A stretch of 42,709 bases of DNA from Bacillota bacterium (GTDB lineage: Bacteria > Bacillota > Bacilli > Alicyclobacillales > SLC66): contig JAJYTO010000007.1 in assembly GCA_021793015.1 (NCBI GenBank), positions 1-42,709 of the forward strand. The letters run 5' to 3'. Under the pieces are notes generated by a model. The model had not been told where the DNA came from. It ran no database searches and saw nothing but the letters and a program-made list of their open reading frames with translations. Positions 9,066 to 17,334 of this stretch are shown piece by piece. The position numbers were made by a program, and so were the translations under genes. Within the stretch, counting starts at the first letter, position 1, and every line of letters begins with the position of its first letter.

Positions 9066-10265
9066 ATGCTGCAGCGATCAGATCGCGCCAACGCCATTTC
9101 GGCGTCGCCCACCCTCGCCATTGATGCCAAAACCAAAGCCCTGATGGCTTCCGGCGTCGATATCGTGAACCTGAGCGTGGGAGAACCGGATTTTCCAACG
9201 CCTGAACGGGCGTCGCTCGCCGCGATCGCCGCCATTACGGGCAACTTTACGAAATATACCGCTGTGGGCGGTATCGTCGAACTGCGCCGGGGCATCGCGG
9301 AAAAACTGTGGAAAGACAATCAGTTGCAGTATGATCCTGAAGAGATCATTGTATCAGCGGGCGCCAAGCAGTCGCTCTACAACATTTTCATGATGATTTT
9401 AAACCCTGGCGACGAGGTCGTTTTGCCCTCGCCCTATTGGGTCAGTTACCCTGAGCAGATCAAGCTCTGCGGAGGCGTGCCCATACTCGTTCGCACGGAT
9501 GAAAGCACCGGATTCAAAATCACTCCCGAGCGTTTGCGCGAGGCGTTCAGCGCAAAAACAAAAGCGGTGTTGATCAATTCTCCCGGCAATCCGACGGGCG
9601 CCGTCTATACGCCCGACGAGATCCGCGCCCTCGCCGGCGTCATAGAGGAGTATCCCGTCTATGTCGTGAGCGACGAGATCTATGAGCAGTTGATCTACGG
9701 TGTGGAACATTACAGCATTGCGAGATACAGCGACACGCTGCGCGCCCGCAGCTTTGTCGTCAACGGTTTTTCAAAGACGCACGCCATGACAGGATGGCGC
9801 GTGGGCTATGTCGCCGGGCCGCGGGACTTGGTGGGAACGATGGCCAGTTTCCAATCGCACACGACAGCCAATCCCTCGTCCATTTCCCAGAAAGCGGCCC
9901 TGGCCGCCCTCGGCACATTCGACATTCATACGCGAGACGAATTTCGGAAACGGCGCGACTTCGTGCTCGCACAGATCGAACAGTGGCCTGGGCTCTCGTG
10001 TCCGCGCCCGGACGGCGCTTTCTACATCTTCCCGAACGCGGGATCGCTGGTCGGATCCTTCCTGCGCCGTCAGGACGGACGGCGCGACAGGATCGATTCC
10101 GTCGATCATTTGTGTGAACTTCTCCTCTCGGAGGCGCATGTGTCAGTGGTTCCTGGAACTGGGTTCGGGGCGCCGGACAATTTTAGAATCTCCTATGCAA
10201 CGTCCATGACCAACTTGCAGACAGCCATGCAACGGATCTCCTCGTTTCTCGCCCGCCTGGAGTAG
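9066..10265 (+). CDS. aspB: Class I aminotransferase, aspartate-type
   Basis: This 399-residue enzyme uses pyridoxal phosphate. The Schiff-base lysine is K237 in NGFSKTHAMTGWRVGY, the cofactor phosphate motif. Family motifs 'SVGEPDFPTP' near residue 40 and 'NSPGNPTGAVY' near 175 are typical of aspartate aminotransferases of the Bacillus AspB/AAT-I gamma type. Such enzymes transfer the amino group between aspartate and 2-oxoglutarate, with some activity on other substrates. ATG is preceded by GTGGAGGAGAAGCC. The gene follows the PBP by 68 bases, with a possible -10 TACAAT at about 9023. The aspB symbol rests on family resemblance, not on a strict orthology test. Confidence 0.85.
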   Translation: MLQRSDRANAISASPTLAIDAKTKALMASGVDIVNLSVGEPDFPTPERASLAAIAAITGNFTKYTAVGGIVELRRGIAEKLWKDNQLQYDPEEIIVSAGAKQSLYNIFMMILNPGDEVVLPSPYWVSYPEQIKLCGGVPILVRTDESTGFKITPERLREAFSAKTKAVLINSPGNPTGAVYTPDEIRALAGVIEEYPVYVVSDEIYEQLIYGVEHYSIARYSDTLRARSFVVNGFSKTHAMTGWRVGYVAGPRDLVGTMASFQSHTTANPSSISQKAALAALGTFDIHTRDEFRKRRDFVLAQIEQWPGLSCPRPDGAFYIFPNAGSLVGSFLRRQDGRRDRIDSVDHLCELLLSEAHVSVVPGTGFGAPDNFRISYATSMTNLQTAMQRISSFLARLE

Positions 10266-10355
10266 TTTGAAACGCCCAGCGCGGGTTTGACCCGGAAGCG
10301 CGTGCTGCACAGAGATGCACGGGATCGCACTGGGTTGCCTACACCAACATGCGCC

Positions 10356-10395
10356 CACTCCCATATGATATGAAGGAACGCCTGATATGGGAGTG
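10356..10395 (+). promoter_or_regulatory. 11-bp leader hairpin touching a ribosome site
   Basis: CACTCCCATAT (10356-10366) pairs perfectly with ATATGGGAGTG (10385-10395) across an 18-base loop. The right arm contains GGGAG and abuts GAGG, the only ribosome-binding sequences before the ATG at 10403, so folding would hide part of the site. This is direct sequence observation; control of translation is inference. Confidence 0.55.
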
Positions 10396-10402
10396 AGGCA
10401 AT

Positions 10403-11161
10403 ATGGTTGCGCCGTCGCACCGGAAACCGCAGTCCAAAGAAGAACGATTGGCCAGGTTGAACGCCAAATTGCGATTGCTTGATCCGCAAGTTCCTCTCCA
10501 CGCCCGCGAACGGGAATTGCTGCAAAAAGAAATCCGGTTGGTGAAGGCGCAGAACACACGCCCGGGCGCTTCCCAAAGAAATAAGCCCCCCGTGCGTAAA
10601 AAGACGCGCACCCAGAACGCCAGGCGCAAGACAACTGCAACGTCCAAAGAAGCAGCGGCCTCTGACTCTTCGGGGAATTTAGGTAATATGGGTAATTTGG
10701 GAAAACTGCTGACACCAAAAAATTTTCAGGAGTCCATGAACAGTATCACAAGTTTGCGCGGTTTTTTTAAACAGGTCTCCAAATACGTGCAGCAGGCGGA
10801 CAACTTGCTGGACACCCTGTTTGTGACCGCCAATTCGTTGCAGGAATCGGGAGTATTGAAAAAATTAGCAGAATCCAAGGGCAAAAAACTCGGCACCTCC
10901 GATTTGACCAACATCCTCATGGCGCTTATGAATTCCCCGCTCGGCAGCAATATCTTCAAACGGATGGGCAGCGGGGACGATGCCAAAGCGGAGGAACCGG
11001 CGCAAACCCAGACTGTGACGGCGCAGTCGGCGCCACCCGCAACCTCGCCCAGACCTGCGGGTGGACCGCCCATGGCTCTTCCGCCCGCGCCGCAAAGGGC
11101 GGCGCCCCAGTCGCCGGGCGCGATTCGCCCAGGATTCCCTGGCGCCGGACCTGTGCATTAG
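10403..11161 (+). CDS. Unrecognised basic protein, weakly YqfQ-like
   Basis: This 252-residue protein is not securely recognised. The first 90 residues are very basic (KPQSKEERLARLNAKLR, then RKKTRTQNARRK). The middle (about 95-190) is a predicted helical region that includes 'LGKLLTPKNFQESMNSITSL' and 'YVQQADNLLDTLF'. The last 60 residues are rich in Pro and Ala. The middle loosely recalls the YqfQ/VrrA spore-coat-associated family of Bacilli, which also has a proline-rich tail, but this is only a pattern resemblance. There is no signal peptide and no clear membrane segment. Its leader has an 11-bp hairpin, and its last codons form one arm of a terminator. Confidence 0.6.
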   Translation: MVAPSHRKPQSKEERLARLNAKLRLLDPQVPLHARERELLQKEIRLVKAQNTRPGASQRNKPPVRKKTRTQNARRKTTATSKEAAASDSSGNLGNMGNLGKLLTPKNFQESMNSITSLRGFFKQVSKYVQQADNLLDTLFVTANSLQESGVLKKLAESKGKKLGTSDLTNILMALMNSPLGSNIFKRMGSGDDAKAEEPAQTQTVTAQSAPPATSPRPAGGPPMALPPAPQRAAPQSPGAIRPGFPGAGPVH

Positions 11162-11177
11162 TCCGGCGTCATTTTTT
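11143..11177 (+). terminator. Intrinsic terminator with the stop codon in its loop
   Basis: CGCCGGAC (11143-11150) pairs with GTCCGGCG (11161-11168), followed by TCATTTTTT. The left arm is still coding sequence, and the TAG of the preceding gene begins in the 10-base loop. This ends transcription towards the convergent transporter gene. Confidence 0.8.
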
Positions 11178-11212
11178 CGCCTCTCCGGATACACCGCAAG
11201 TTTCGCGGATTC

Positions 11213-12685
11213 TTACCAAAGGCCAAGCACCTTCCACCACACGCCGCCAATCACAAGCCAGATGATGATATCAACGATGGAAACAACGAGGCCCAATGTC
11301 CACCATTTCGTCTGCGCCACATACCCGGAACCGAAAAATACCGGAGATACCCCCGAGCCGTAGTGGGTGGTTGCGGCAAATAAGTTGCTGAAGAACGCAA
11401 GCAGCAGGGCAGAAAGCATGGGCGGCGCCCCGGCCGTTACCATCACGACCAGAAATGCTGGAAACATGGCGCTGATATGGGCGGTATTGCTCGCAAAAAA
11501 GTAATGGGCGTAGAAGTATACAAGCAACAGGATGATGGACGACAGAACCCAGGGCATACCGCTGACGGTAGCCTTTATCAGTTGGCCAAACCATGAGACC
11601 AACCCCAGTTTGTCCAAATACGTCGCCATCATGACCACTGCCGCAAACCACGTCAATGTGTCCCAGGCGCCTTGTTCTTTCTTCACATCGTCCCATGTCA
11701 AAACCTGCGTCAAAAGCAGGATCGCCAAGCCGATAAATGCGGTTGTCGTGGGATCGATGTTCAACTGGGTTCCAAAAATCCATAAAATCAGAATGAGCGC
11801 AAATACGAGCAACATAAACTTTTCTGCACGCTTGAGAGGACCCATTTCCTTGAGTCTTTCACTGGCCAGCGCGGAGGCGTCCGGAGTTTCTTTAATTTCC
11901 GGCGGATATATTTTATAAAGCAGATAGGGAACGGCGAGCAGGCTCACGACACCGGGAACGGCGGCTGCAATTGCCCATCCGGTCCAGGTGATGTTCGCAC
12001 CCGCAACATCTTTAGCAAGTTTGGCGCTCAAGGGATTCGCCGCCATCGCAGTCATGAACATGGCCGAAGTGATCAGGTCGCCTTGAAACCCCGCTATCGT
12101 CAAGAACGAACCAATTTTTCGCTCAGTCCCATCCTCTGGCTTGGAACCAAACGTTTCTGACAAGGAGCGGATGATCGGAAAGATAATCCCGCCCGCCCGC
12201 GCTGTATTGCTTGGTATGGCGGGCGACAGCGCCAAATCGCCGATCAAAAGTGAATAGGACAAACCGAGAGTTTTTTTCCCAAATTTCTTGACGAACAGAT
12301 AAGCGATTCTTTCGCCCAATCCTGTTTTGATAAAGCCGCGGGAAATAAAAAAGGCGATGACGATCAGCCAAATAACGGTATTCCCAAATCCGCTCAACGC
12401 CTCTTTAATGCTGAGCGTGTTTGTAAGTGCGGTGACCGCGATCCCCATGATGGCCACAGACCCCATCGGAAGCGGCTTCAAGATAAAACCAATAATCGTT
12501 GCGACAAAGATCGCAAACAAATGCCATGCCTGAATATTTACTCCTGTCGGAGGACGAATGACCCAGAGGTCTACACCAACCATGGCGGTGATCAGCAATG
12601 GCGCCAGCCGAACACCGCTGAGGATTTGCTTTCCGTCACGCAAGGCAAAATCACCGCCTAGAGCATGTGAAGTACCCTTTTTCAC
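11213..12685 (-). CDS. DASS-family dicarboxylate/anion transporter
   Basis: This 490-residue membrane protein belongs to the divalent anion:sodium symporter (SLC13/CitT) family, which takes up C4-dicarboxylates, 2-oxoglutarate, citrate or sulfate. Two SNT signature motifs mark the substrate and sodium site: SNTARAGG about one third of the way in, and SNTAHISA in the second half. About 11-12 hydrophobic segments are evident. It most resembles the malate/2-oxoglutarate/CitT subgroup (YflS-like), so a dicarboxylate substrate is likely. GTG at 12685 is preferred to GTG at 12694 because AAAAAAGGTG lies 6 bases before it. The gene is AT-richer than its neighbours. It is transcribed alone from its own promoter. 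Confidence 0.85.
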   Translation of the reverse strand: MKKGTSHALGGDFALRDGKQILSGVRLAPLLITAMVGVDLWVIRPPTGVNIQAWHLFAIFVATIIGFILKPLPMGSVAIMGIAVTALTNTLSIKEALSGFGNTVIWLIVIAFFISRGFIKTGLGERIAYLFVKKFGKKTLGLSYSLLIGDLALSPAIPSNTARAGGIIFPIIRSLSETFGSKPEDGTERKIGSFLTIAGFQGDLITSAMFMTAMAANPLSAKLAKDVAGANITWTGWAIAAAVPGVVSLLAVPYLLYKIYPPEIKETPDASALASERLKEMGPLKRAEKFMLLVFALILILWIFGTQLNIDPTTTAFIGLAILLLTQVLTWDDVKKEQGAWDTLTWFAAVVMMATYLDKLGLVSWFGQLIKATVSGMPWVLSSIILLLVYFYAHYFFASNTAHISAMFPAFLVVMVTAGAPPMLSALLLAFFSNLFAATTHYGSGVSPVFFGSGYVAQTKWWTLGLVVSIVDIIIWLVIGGVWWKVLGLW

Positions 12686-12722
12686 GTGAAGCACCTTTTT
12701 TAAGGATTCGAGGATTGTATAA

Positions 12723-12752
12723 AGAATAAGTGTTCCTCATAATTCCCGTCAA
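12723..12752 (-). promoter_or_regulatory. Sigma-A-like promoter of the anion transporter
   Basis: On the minus strand TTGACG (12747-12752) and TATTCT (12723-12728) are separated by 18 bases, about 40 bases before the start codon. An overlapping alternative -10 (TATACAAT) lies just downstream. Confidence 0.5.
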
Positions 12753-12845
12753 TCCTTACAATTCCCTTCGCGTCCCACCTTATGTATCGCCCAAACGGTT
12801 CATTAAGCTGATCAAATGGATTTTCGACCTTCCAGCGGAAACGAA

Positions 12846-14051
12846 TCATTGCGGACGATACTCCGAAACAATCCGTTGGCGATCGGCATGGCGTTCCAAA
12901 GCCAGTTCAATCAGTCGATCGAGCAGTTGTGCATATGGAAGGCCCGACTCCTCCCACAGTTTGGGATACATGCTGTGCTCTGTAAAACCGGGCATCGTGT
13001 TGATTTCATTGATAAACACTCGATTGGTACGCTTCTCGATAAAGAAATCGATGCGCGCCAGCCCACTGCAGTCCACCGCCCGAAAGGCGCCTATGGCAAG
13101 GTTTCGTATCTCATCCGCCTGTTCGTCTCCCACTTCAGCAGGAATGATCAGCGTCGAATCGCCGCTGATATACTTCGCGTCATAGTCGTAAAATTCGTTT
13201 GCCGAAATCACCTCTCCGAGAACGGAGACATCAGGATCGTCATTTCCAAGGACGGCCACTTCAATTTCCCTGGCATCCAGCCCCTGCTCAATGATGAGTT
13301 TGCGGTCATAGCGAGCGGCCAGATCCAGCGCCCGGATCAATTCATCACGATTCAGGGCTTTGGAAATGCCGACGCTGGACCCCGAATTGGCGGGTTTCAC
13401 GAAACACGGATACCCCAGATTCGTCTCCACATCCGCAACGACAGTCTCTGCAGCCTTTTCCCAGTCCCTTCGGCTGAAAGCCCTGAATCGCACCTGGGGA
13501 AACCCGGCAGCCAGAAATTGCATCTTCATCATGACTTTGTCGAGTCCCACGGCCGAAGAGGCTATTCCGGCGCCCACGTAGGGCATGTTGATCAAATCGA
13601 GCAGACCCTGGATAGATCCGTCCTCTCCGCATGTTCCGTGCATGACCGGAATCACAACATCGCAACGCTCGGACACCGCCAGTTGCCCCATGACATGCGA
13701 CAATCCGTGGAATGACTCGTGCGGCGGCTCCCGATGGCTTGGAGTTGGAGCATGGCCTTTTGGCGATGTGTCGCCAAATCCCGGCGCTCGGAACTGATCA
13801 TCTGTCCGCCCAGTGAGCCCAGAACCGGGCACAGCGGCGACAGACGGATCATCTTCCACGCGTCCGGTTTCAAGAGCATGCAAGGCCGTTTCCCCTGAAT
13901 AAAACTGGCCCGATCTACCAATCCCCAACAGCACTGCCTCGTATTTCGCAGGATCCAAAGCATGGAGCATGGACCTGGCCGACTGCACGGACACCTCGTG
14001 TTCCCCTGATTTCCCGCCAAAAATGACGCCCACTTTTAAACGCTTGGCCAT
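12846..14051 (-). CDS. ddl: D-alanine--D-alanine ligase
   Basis: This 401-residue ATP-grasp enzyme joins two D-alanines for peptidoglycan precursors. Motifs are in order: GGKSGEHEVS near the N-terminus, HGTCGEDGSIQG, the ATP-grasp loop VKPANSGSSVGIS, and the metal site FINEINTMPGFTEHSMYP at the end. The ATG is chosen because GGGGGAGAC stands 6-7 bases before it and because the family start (KRLKVGVIFGGKSG) follows at once. It is 30-40 residues longer than usual, owing to a Pro/Gly/His-rich insertion of about 40 residues (around positions 63-105) between the first N-terminal strands and the HGTCGEDG motif. The enzyme acts in the cytoplasm upstream of the wall-building genes in this window. Confidence 0.93.
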   Translation of the reverse strand: MAKRLKVGVIFGGKSGEHEVSVQSARSMLHALDPAKYEAVLLGIGRSGQFYSGETALHALETGRVEDDPSVAAVPGSGLTGRTDDQFRAPGFGDTSPKGHAPTPSHREPPHESFHGLSHVMGQLAVSERCDVVIPVMHGTCGEDGSIQGLLDLINMPYVGAGIASSAVGLDKVMMKMQFLAAGFPQVRFRAFSRRDWEKAAETVVADVETNLGYPCFVKPANSGSSVGISKALNRDELIRALDLAARYDRKLIIEQGLDAREIEVAVLGNDDPDVSVLGEVISANEFYDYDAKYISGDSTLIIPAEVGDEQADEIRNLAIGAFRAVDCSGLARIDFFIEKRTNRVFINEINTMPGFTEHSMYPKLWEESGLPYAQLLDRLIELALERHADRQRIVSEYRPQ

Positions 14052-14362
14052 TGCAATGTCTCCCCCTCGACATGGATGGCTCCGGAGCCAATCCCTTATC
14101 ATGGCTTGCGGCTAACGGTGCAGCGTACGATATCTGATTGCCAGTGAGCACACCGATACCCGATACATATGCGGCCGTTTTCTCCTCAGGACTGAAAATC
14201 CATCGAACATCAGAACGTTCCGATACTCTTCGCATTTTCAGAAAAACTGTGAAACGGCGCCACACCCGCCAGGGGAAGTATATCACGAACGGATCGATCA
14301 ACATCATAAGCCTCTTGCAGTGGCGCATCGTTCAAACCCGTTGCGGCGCATGACCGACGACT
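14052..14362. other. Gap between ddl and the PrsA-like gene
   Basis: A 311-base stretch with no securely supported gene. On the minus strand an open frame begins at 14328 (or ATG 14304, with AGAGG 6 bases earlier) and encodes a short basic peptide with 'IDPFVIYFPWRVWRRFTVFL' near its start. It runs on into ddl in another frame, which makes it doubtful. No terminator with a T-run was seen after the PrsA-like gene, so read-through into ddl is possible. Confidence 0.35.
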
Positions 14363-15493
14363 TTACGGAGCTGACGATGACGGAGCCGACGATGACGGAG
14401 CCGACGATGACGAAGCCGACGATGACGGAGCCGACGATGACGAAGCCGACGATGACGAAGCCGACGATGACGAAGCCGACGATGACGAAGCCGACGATGA
14501 CGAAGCCGACGATGATGGAACGGTTGTGGTTGTGGCTACCGGATTCTCGATGCTGGTTTTCACGCTGTTATAGGCGGTGTCTTGAATGGAAAGCGGAGCC
14601 GTCTTTGCCAGACTCGCCAACAACTCCGGAAACGTTTGCGCCTTTTGACTCTTGATGGCGAGGATGATTTTGGCTCTCACGGAAGCCAGGGACGGCGTAG
14701 AGGCAGGAGTTCTTGAGGTCACCTTCAAGATTTCCCACCCGGATGTGCTATGCACAGGCGCCCCCACACGCCCCACCGGTTGGCTAAAGGCTGCTTTCGC
14801 GGTTACTGGATCCAATTGCGAATAACTGAAGGTTCCCATCACGCCCCCTTTAGCCGCCGCGGTCTTGTCCAGCGAATACTTCTTTGCAGCGGCGGCAAAG
14901 CTATACCCGCCTTGCAACTTCGCGGCGACTGCATCCGCTGTGGCTTTGTTTTTCAGGAAGATGGCCGACAGCTTCACCTCAGCCGGCACTTGGAGCGTCT
15001 TCGCATTTTTCGTGTAATACTGTGTAATCTCCGCGTTCGTGACCTTCACTTGGCTCTCTGCGATTTTCTGAGCCAGCACCTGCAGCTTCAGTTGGGACTG
15101 AAGTTCGGAGAGCGTCAAGTTGCTTTGAGCCAGCGCTTGTTGGAGTTGCGCCTGACTGGTGATGCCGTTTTGTTGTTCGAGTGAGGCGAGCGCAGCCTGA
15201 ATGTCCGACGAGGTCGCGACCACGTGATCCTTCTTCGCCGCGTCAGTCAAAAGCAACTGGGTGATCATATTGGTCAGCGTTCCGGGGCCCACAACCTTGG
15301 CCATTTGACTGTCCCAAGCTGCGCTATGAATGGTCGTCCCCCCTACGGTTGCGATGACGGACCCCGCTTGTCCTTGTGCTGATGCGACACCCCAGCACAC
15401 GCCCACAATGGCTGCACCCAAGCATGTTCCACCGATCACAGACCACATGCGATGATTAGCGAATTTCAATGTGATTTGCCAACTCCTATCCAT
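14363..15493 (-). CDS. PrsA/SurA-like peptidyl-prolyl isomerase
   Basis: This 376-residue exported foldase has a parvulin-type rotamase domain (about residues 160-270, 'VPAEVKLSAIFLKNKATADAV' to 'SGWEILKVTSR'). A SurA/trigger-factor-like helical N-domain precedes it. The first 40 residues form a signal peptide or anchor, with ASA before Gln as a likely signal peptidase I site; no proper lipobox cysteine is seen, unlike classical lipoprotein PrsA. The family helps exported proteins and PBPs fold at the membrane surface. The last 50 residues are a tandem SSSAS/SSSAP repeat. ATG 15493 is used, but TATACA just upstream suggests that a start a few codons further in is possible. Confidence 0.8.
   Translation of the reverse strand: MDRSWQITLKFANHRMWSVIGGTCLGAAIVGVCWGVASAQGQAGSVIATVGGTTIHSAAWDSQMAKVVGPGTLTNMITQLLLTDAAKKDHVVATSSDIQAALASLEQQNGITSQAQLQQALAQSNLTLSELQSQLKLQVLAQKIAESQVKVTNAEITQYYTKNAKTLQVPAEVKLSAIFLKNKATADAVAAKLQGGYSFAAAAKKYSLDKTAAAKGGVMGTFSYSQLDPVTAKAAFSQPVGRVGAPVHSTSGWEILKVTSRTPASTPSLASVRAKIILAIKSQKAQTFPELLASLAKTAPLSIQDTAYNSVKTSIENPVATTTTVPSSSASSSSASSSSASSSSASSSSASSSSAPSSSASSSSAPSSSAPSSSAP
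14371..14520. repeat. 15-bp in-frame tandem repeat, 10 units
   Basis: Ten contiguous 15-base units of the type CCGACGATGACGAAG encode the serine-rich tail of the PrsA-like protein on the minus strand. The units differ only at a few positions (GGAG or GAAG ends). The array is almost identical throughout, so it should be prone to changing copy number in whole five-residue steps. Confidence 0.95.
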
Positions 15494-15545
15494 TTTGTAT
15501 AGTCACCAAACCTAGCCTAGCCCTATACCCTTGAGGTTTGCTTAA

Positions 15546-15680
15546 GGAGCCTGTCCAAAAAGAGGTCAGATAAGACCCGCGCAGTGCAAGGAAGCGAGCC
15601 AAGAATGCGGACCGAGCGTACGTTCCCTGTACGTGAGGGAGCATTCCAGGAGAGTTCTGACCCCTTTTTGAACAAACTCC
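15546..15680. repeat. 135-bp palindromic extragenic element
   Basis: The 25-base ends are inverted copies with 21 matches (GGAG..TGT.CAAAAAG.GGTCAGA and its inverse). Inside them GAATGC (15603-15608) pairs with GCATTC (15641-15646), and CGTAC (15617-15621) pairs with GTACG (15629-15633). The nested arrangement would fold into one long stem. All mismatches in the outer arms are C/T or A/G changes, which keep G-U pairing in RNA. No ORF is present. It resembles a MITE or REP-type intergenic repeat. Confidence 0.75.
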
Positions 15681-15685
15681 CATAG

Positions 15686-15712
15686 TCATACCTCAAGGTT
15701 TCTGAGGTATGA
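15686..15712. terminator. Hairpin TCATACCTCA / TGAGGTATGA
   Basis: A perfect 10-bp inverted repeat with a 7-base loop (AGGTTTC) lies right beside the 135-bp element and downstream of the small gene on the minus strand. There is no T-run on that strand, so termination is only a possibility. Confidence 0.45.
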
Positions 15713-15822
15713 CCTGACGTTGCCCGATGTTGTCTGCCATTGCCTGACCGTGCCTGCCGTTGTTTGGCGTTATTCGCTCCTGCTTGCCGATGGCGGCTCC
15801 TGTCAGGCGTTCTCCGCCGCCG

Positions 15823-16272
15823 CTACTTGACAAACTTCTTTATCTCTTTGATGGTCTTCTCGTCCACGGCGCTGCCGCCGTATTTTTTTGCGATTTCCTC
15901 GACCGAAACAGTGGGCCCCTTGTCGCCCGCATTTTTCGTCACATCCGTATACGCGTTCATGAAGGCGTCAATTCTACGGGGATCAACTTTCACCCCGATA
16001 TCCTGAGCGATGTTCTGAGTCAGTTCGCGCACGACGTTGGGATCCTTCCACTGTTCCGGTTTCATGTTCTTGACTCTCTTTAGCGCATCAAACAGATTCC
16101 CTTTCTCGATTCGTTTGATGTTTTCCTTGAGCGTGTCAAGCGAACCGCTTGCGGCAGCTGGCGCCGACTGCTCGGGCGTTTCCCTCATTGCGGCGCCTGG
16201 GCCGCCGTTGCCGGCCTGGCGTGGCTTGGCCGCGCGTTTGGGTCCGGGTGAGCGTTTCATGTTCTTTTGCAT
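15823..16272 (-). CDS. Small basic protein, possibly SpoVIF-like
   Basis: This 149-residue protein has a disordered basic N-terminus (about 45 residues, KRSPGPKRAAKPRQ) followed by a compact helical domain: 'LKENIKRIEKGNLFDALKRV', 'DPNVVRELTQNIAQDIGVKVD' and 'VSVEEIAKKYGG'. The helical part recalls the short stage VI sporulation protein SpoVIF, which helps spore coat maturation, but the resemblance is a pattern match only. It has a strong ribosome site (GGGAGGAAACGAT before ATG). It is transcribed alone, divergent from the SGNH hydrolase gene. Not securely recognised. Confidence 0.6.
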   Translation of the reverse strand: MQKNMKRSPGPKRAAKPRQAGNGGPGAAMRETPEQSAPAAASGSLDTLKENIKRIEKGNLFDALKRVKNMKPEQWKDPNVVRELTQNIAQDIGVKVDPRRIDAFMNAYTDVTKNAGDKGPTVSVEEIAKKYGGSAVDEKTIKEIKKFVK

Positions 16273-16460
16273 ATCGTTTCCTCCCGGCAGTCCGCCAGTG
16301 TTGTAGGTAACGGTACACTATACGGAAAACACCGCTAGACCGTGTCTGGCAGGAGCCCACAGTGCGCGAACTTAATGCGGATGCGCGTCCGCCCTGCCCT
16401 TCTCCGCCTCCGCCGCATAAGGTGGCAGGAAGAGAGTATGTGCTAGAAGGAGGGCGTATC

Positions 16461-17138
16461 ATGCGCCACTTGACAGTGTACGGCGATTCAATCGCTGCAG
16501 GGTACGGCGCTCGAAACGGAGCTGGCTTTGTTCCGCGCCTCGCGGCATTGGAAGCGGTCAAAGCGGCCAAAGCCAGCACAGCGAAAACAGGTGCAGCGAT
16601 CGTGCCGTATCTGAATTTTGGCCAGGCAGGCATGACGTCATTCCAACTCGCGAGCGCCTTCGTTTACAACGAACCTTGGGTCGATGGGCTCCGAAACTCG
16701 CAAGCCAACTGTGTGCTCATTGGAGGCGACGATATCATCAACGACCTTGCGACGCTTCTCACCGGAAACGCGCAGGGCATGCGGCGCGCCCTCGCAGCCA
16801 GCGCGGCCGCGTACCGCAGGTCCCTTGCCCGCATCAGGCGAATCAGCAAGGCGCCGCTGGCCGTTGGCACCATCTACAATCCCTATCCCGAGACGCCGCT
16901 GGCAGTCAGCGTGATCGACGCCTACAACCGCTTGGTCATAGAACCGGCGGCCGCGACCGCAGGCGCGGTCATCGCGCCCGTTCATGCGGCGTTTGCGGGC
17001 AACCAGGCCGCGCTGATTGACGGGTATGGCGGCGGAGTGGCGGGGCGACCGGGGAGCGGCGGAATCGCTTTTCCCGTTCATCCCAACACAAAAGGGCATC
17101 AGGTGATCGCCGACGTCTTTGCGTCCGTGATCCCCTGA
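16461..17138 (+). CDS. SGNH/GDSL-family hydrolase
   Basis: This 225-residue protein has the SGNH hydrolase fold. The nucleophile motif GDS is at residues 8-10 (VYGDSIAAG), the block II glycine is in NFGQAG, and the block V histidine is in HPNTKGH near the end. Two canonical residues differ: block III reads GGDD where GxND is usual, and the Asp three residues before the block V His is missing. It may be an esterase or lipase with altered chemistry, or a non-catalytic relative. No signal peptide is visible. The start is ATG after GAAGGAGGG with ideal spacing, rather than the upstream start at 16362. Its substrate is unknown. Confidence 0.75.
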   Translation: MRHLTVYGDSIAAGYGARNGAGFVPRLAALEAVKAAKASTAKTGAAIVPYLNFGQAGMTSFQLASAFVYNEPWVDGLRNSQANCVLIGGDDIINDLATLLTGNAQGMRRALAASAAAYRRSLARIRRISKAPLAVGTIYNPYPETPLAVSVIDAYNRLVIEPAAATAGAVIAPVHAAFAGNQAALIDGYGGGVAGRPGSGGIAFPVHPNTKGHQVIADVFASVIP

Positions 17139-17334
17139 TGCCGGAAGCGCGCAACGATGCCGGAACAGTCAAATGGCCATGCTAACAACGCTGGCCCACA
17201 GCGTCGCGACACGATTCCTACGCAGTGAGACCGCCCCGAAGTGATTCCTGCAGAGGTCCCACGCGCCGACGGCGCCTTCTCACGTCCGTCTGCGCCGAAC
17301 TTCTGCAGAAGCCTAGCGCGCGGGCGCGACTGCT

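Noticed and set aside
12816..13715. 299-codon plus-strand frame opposite ddl
   Set aside because: ddl is certain from its ATP-grasp motifs; this is its antisense shadow.
13915..14328. 137-codon minus-strand frame overlapping the ddl start
   Set aside because: It overlaps ddl out of frame by over 130 bases and lacks family motifs; only its first 25-80 codons could be a separate small gene, and the evidence is weak.
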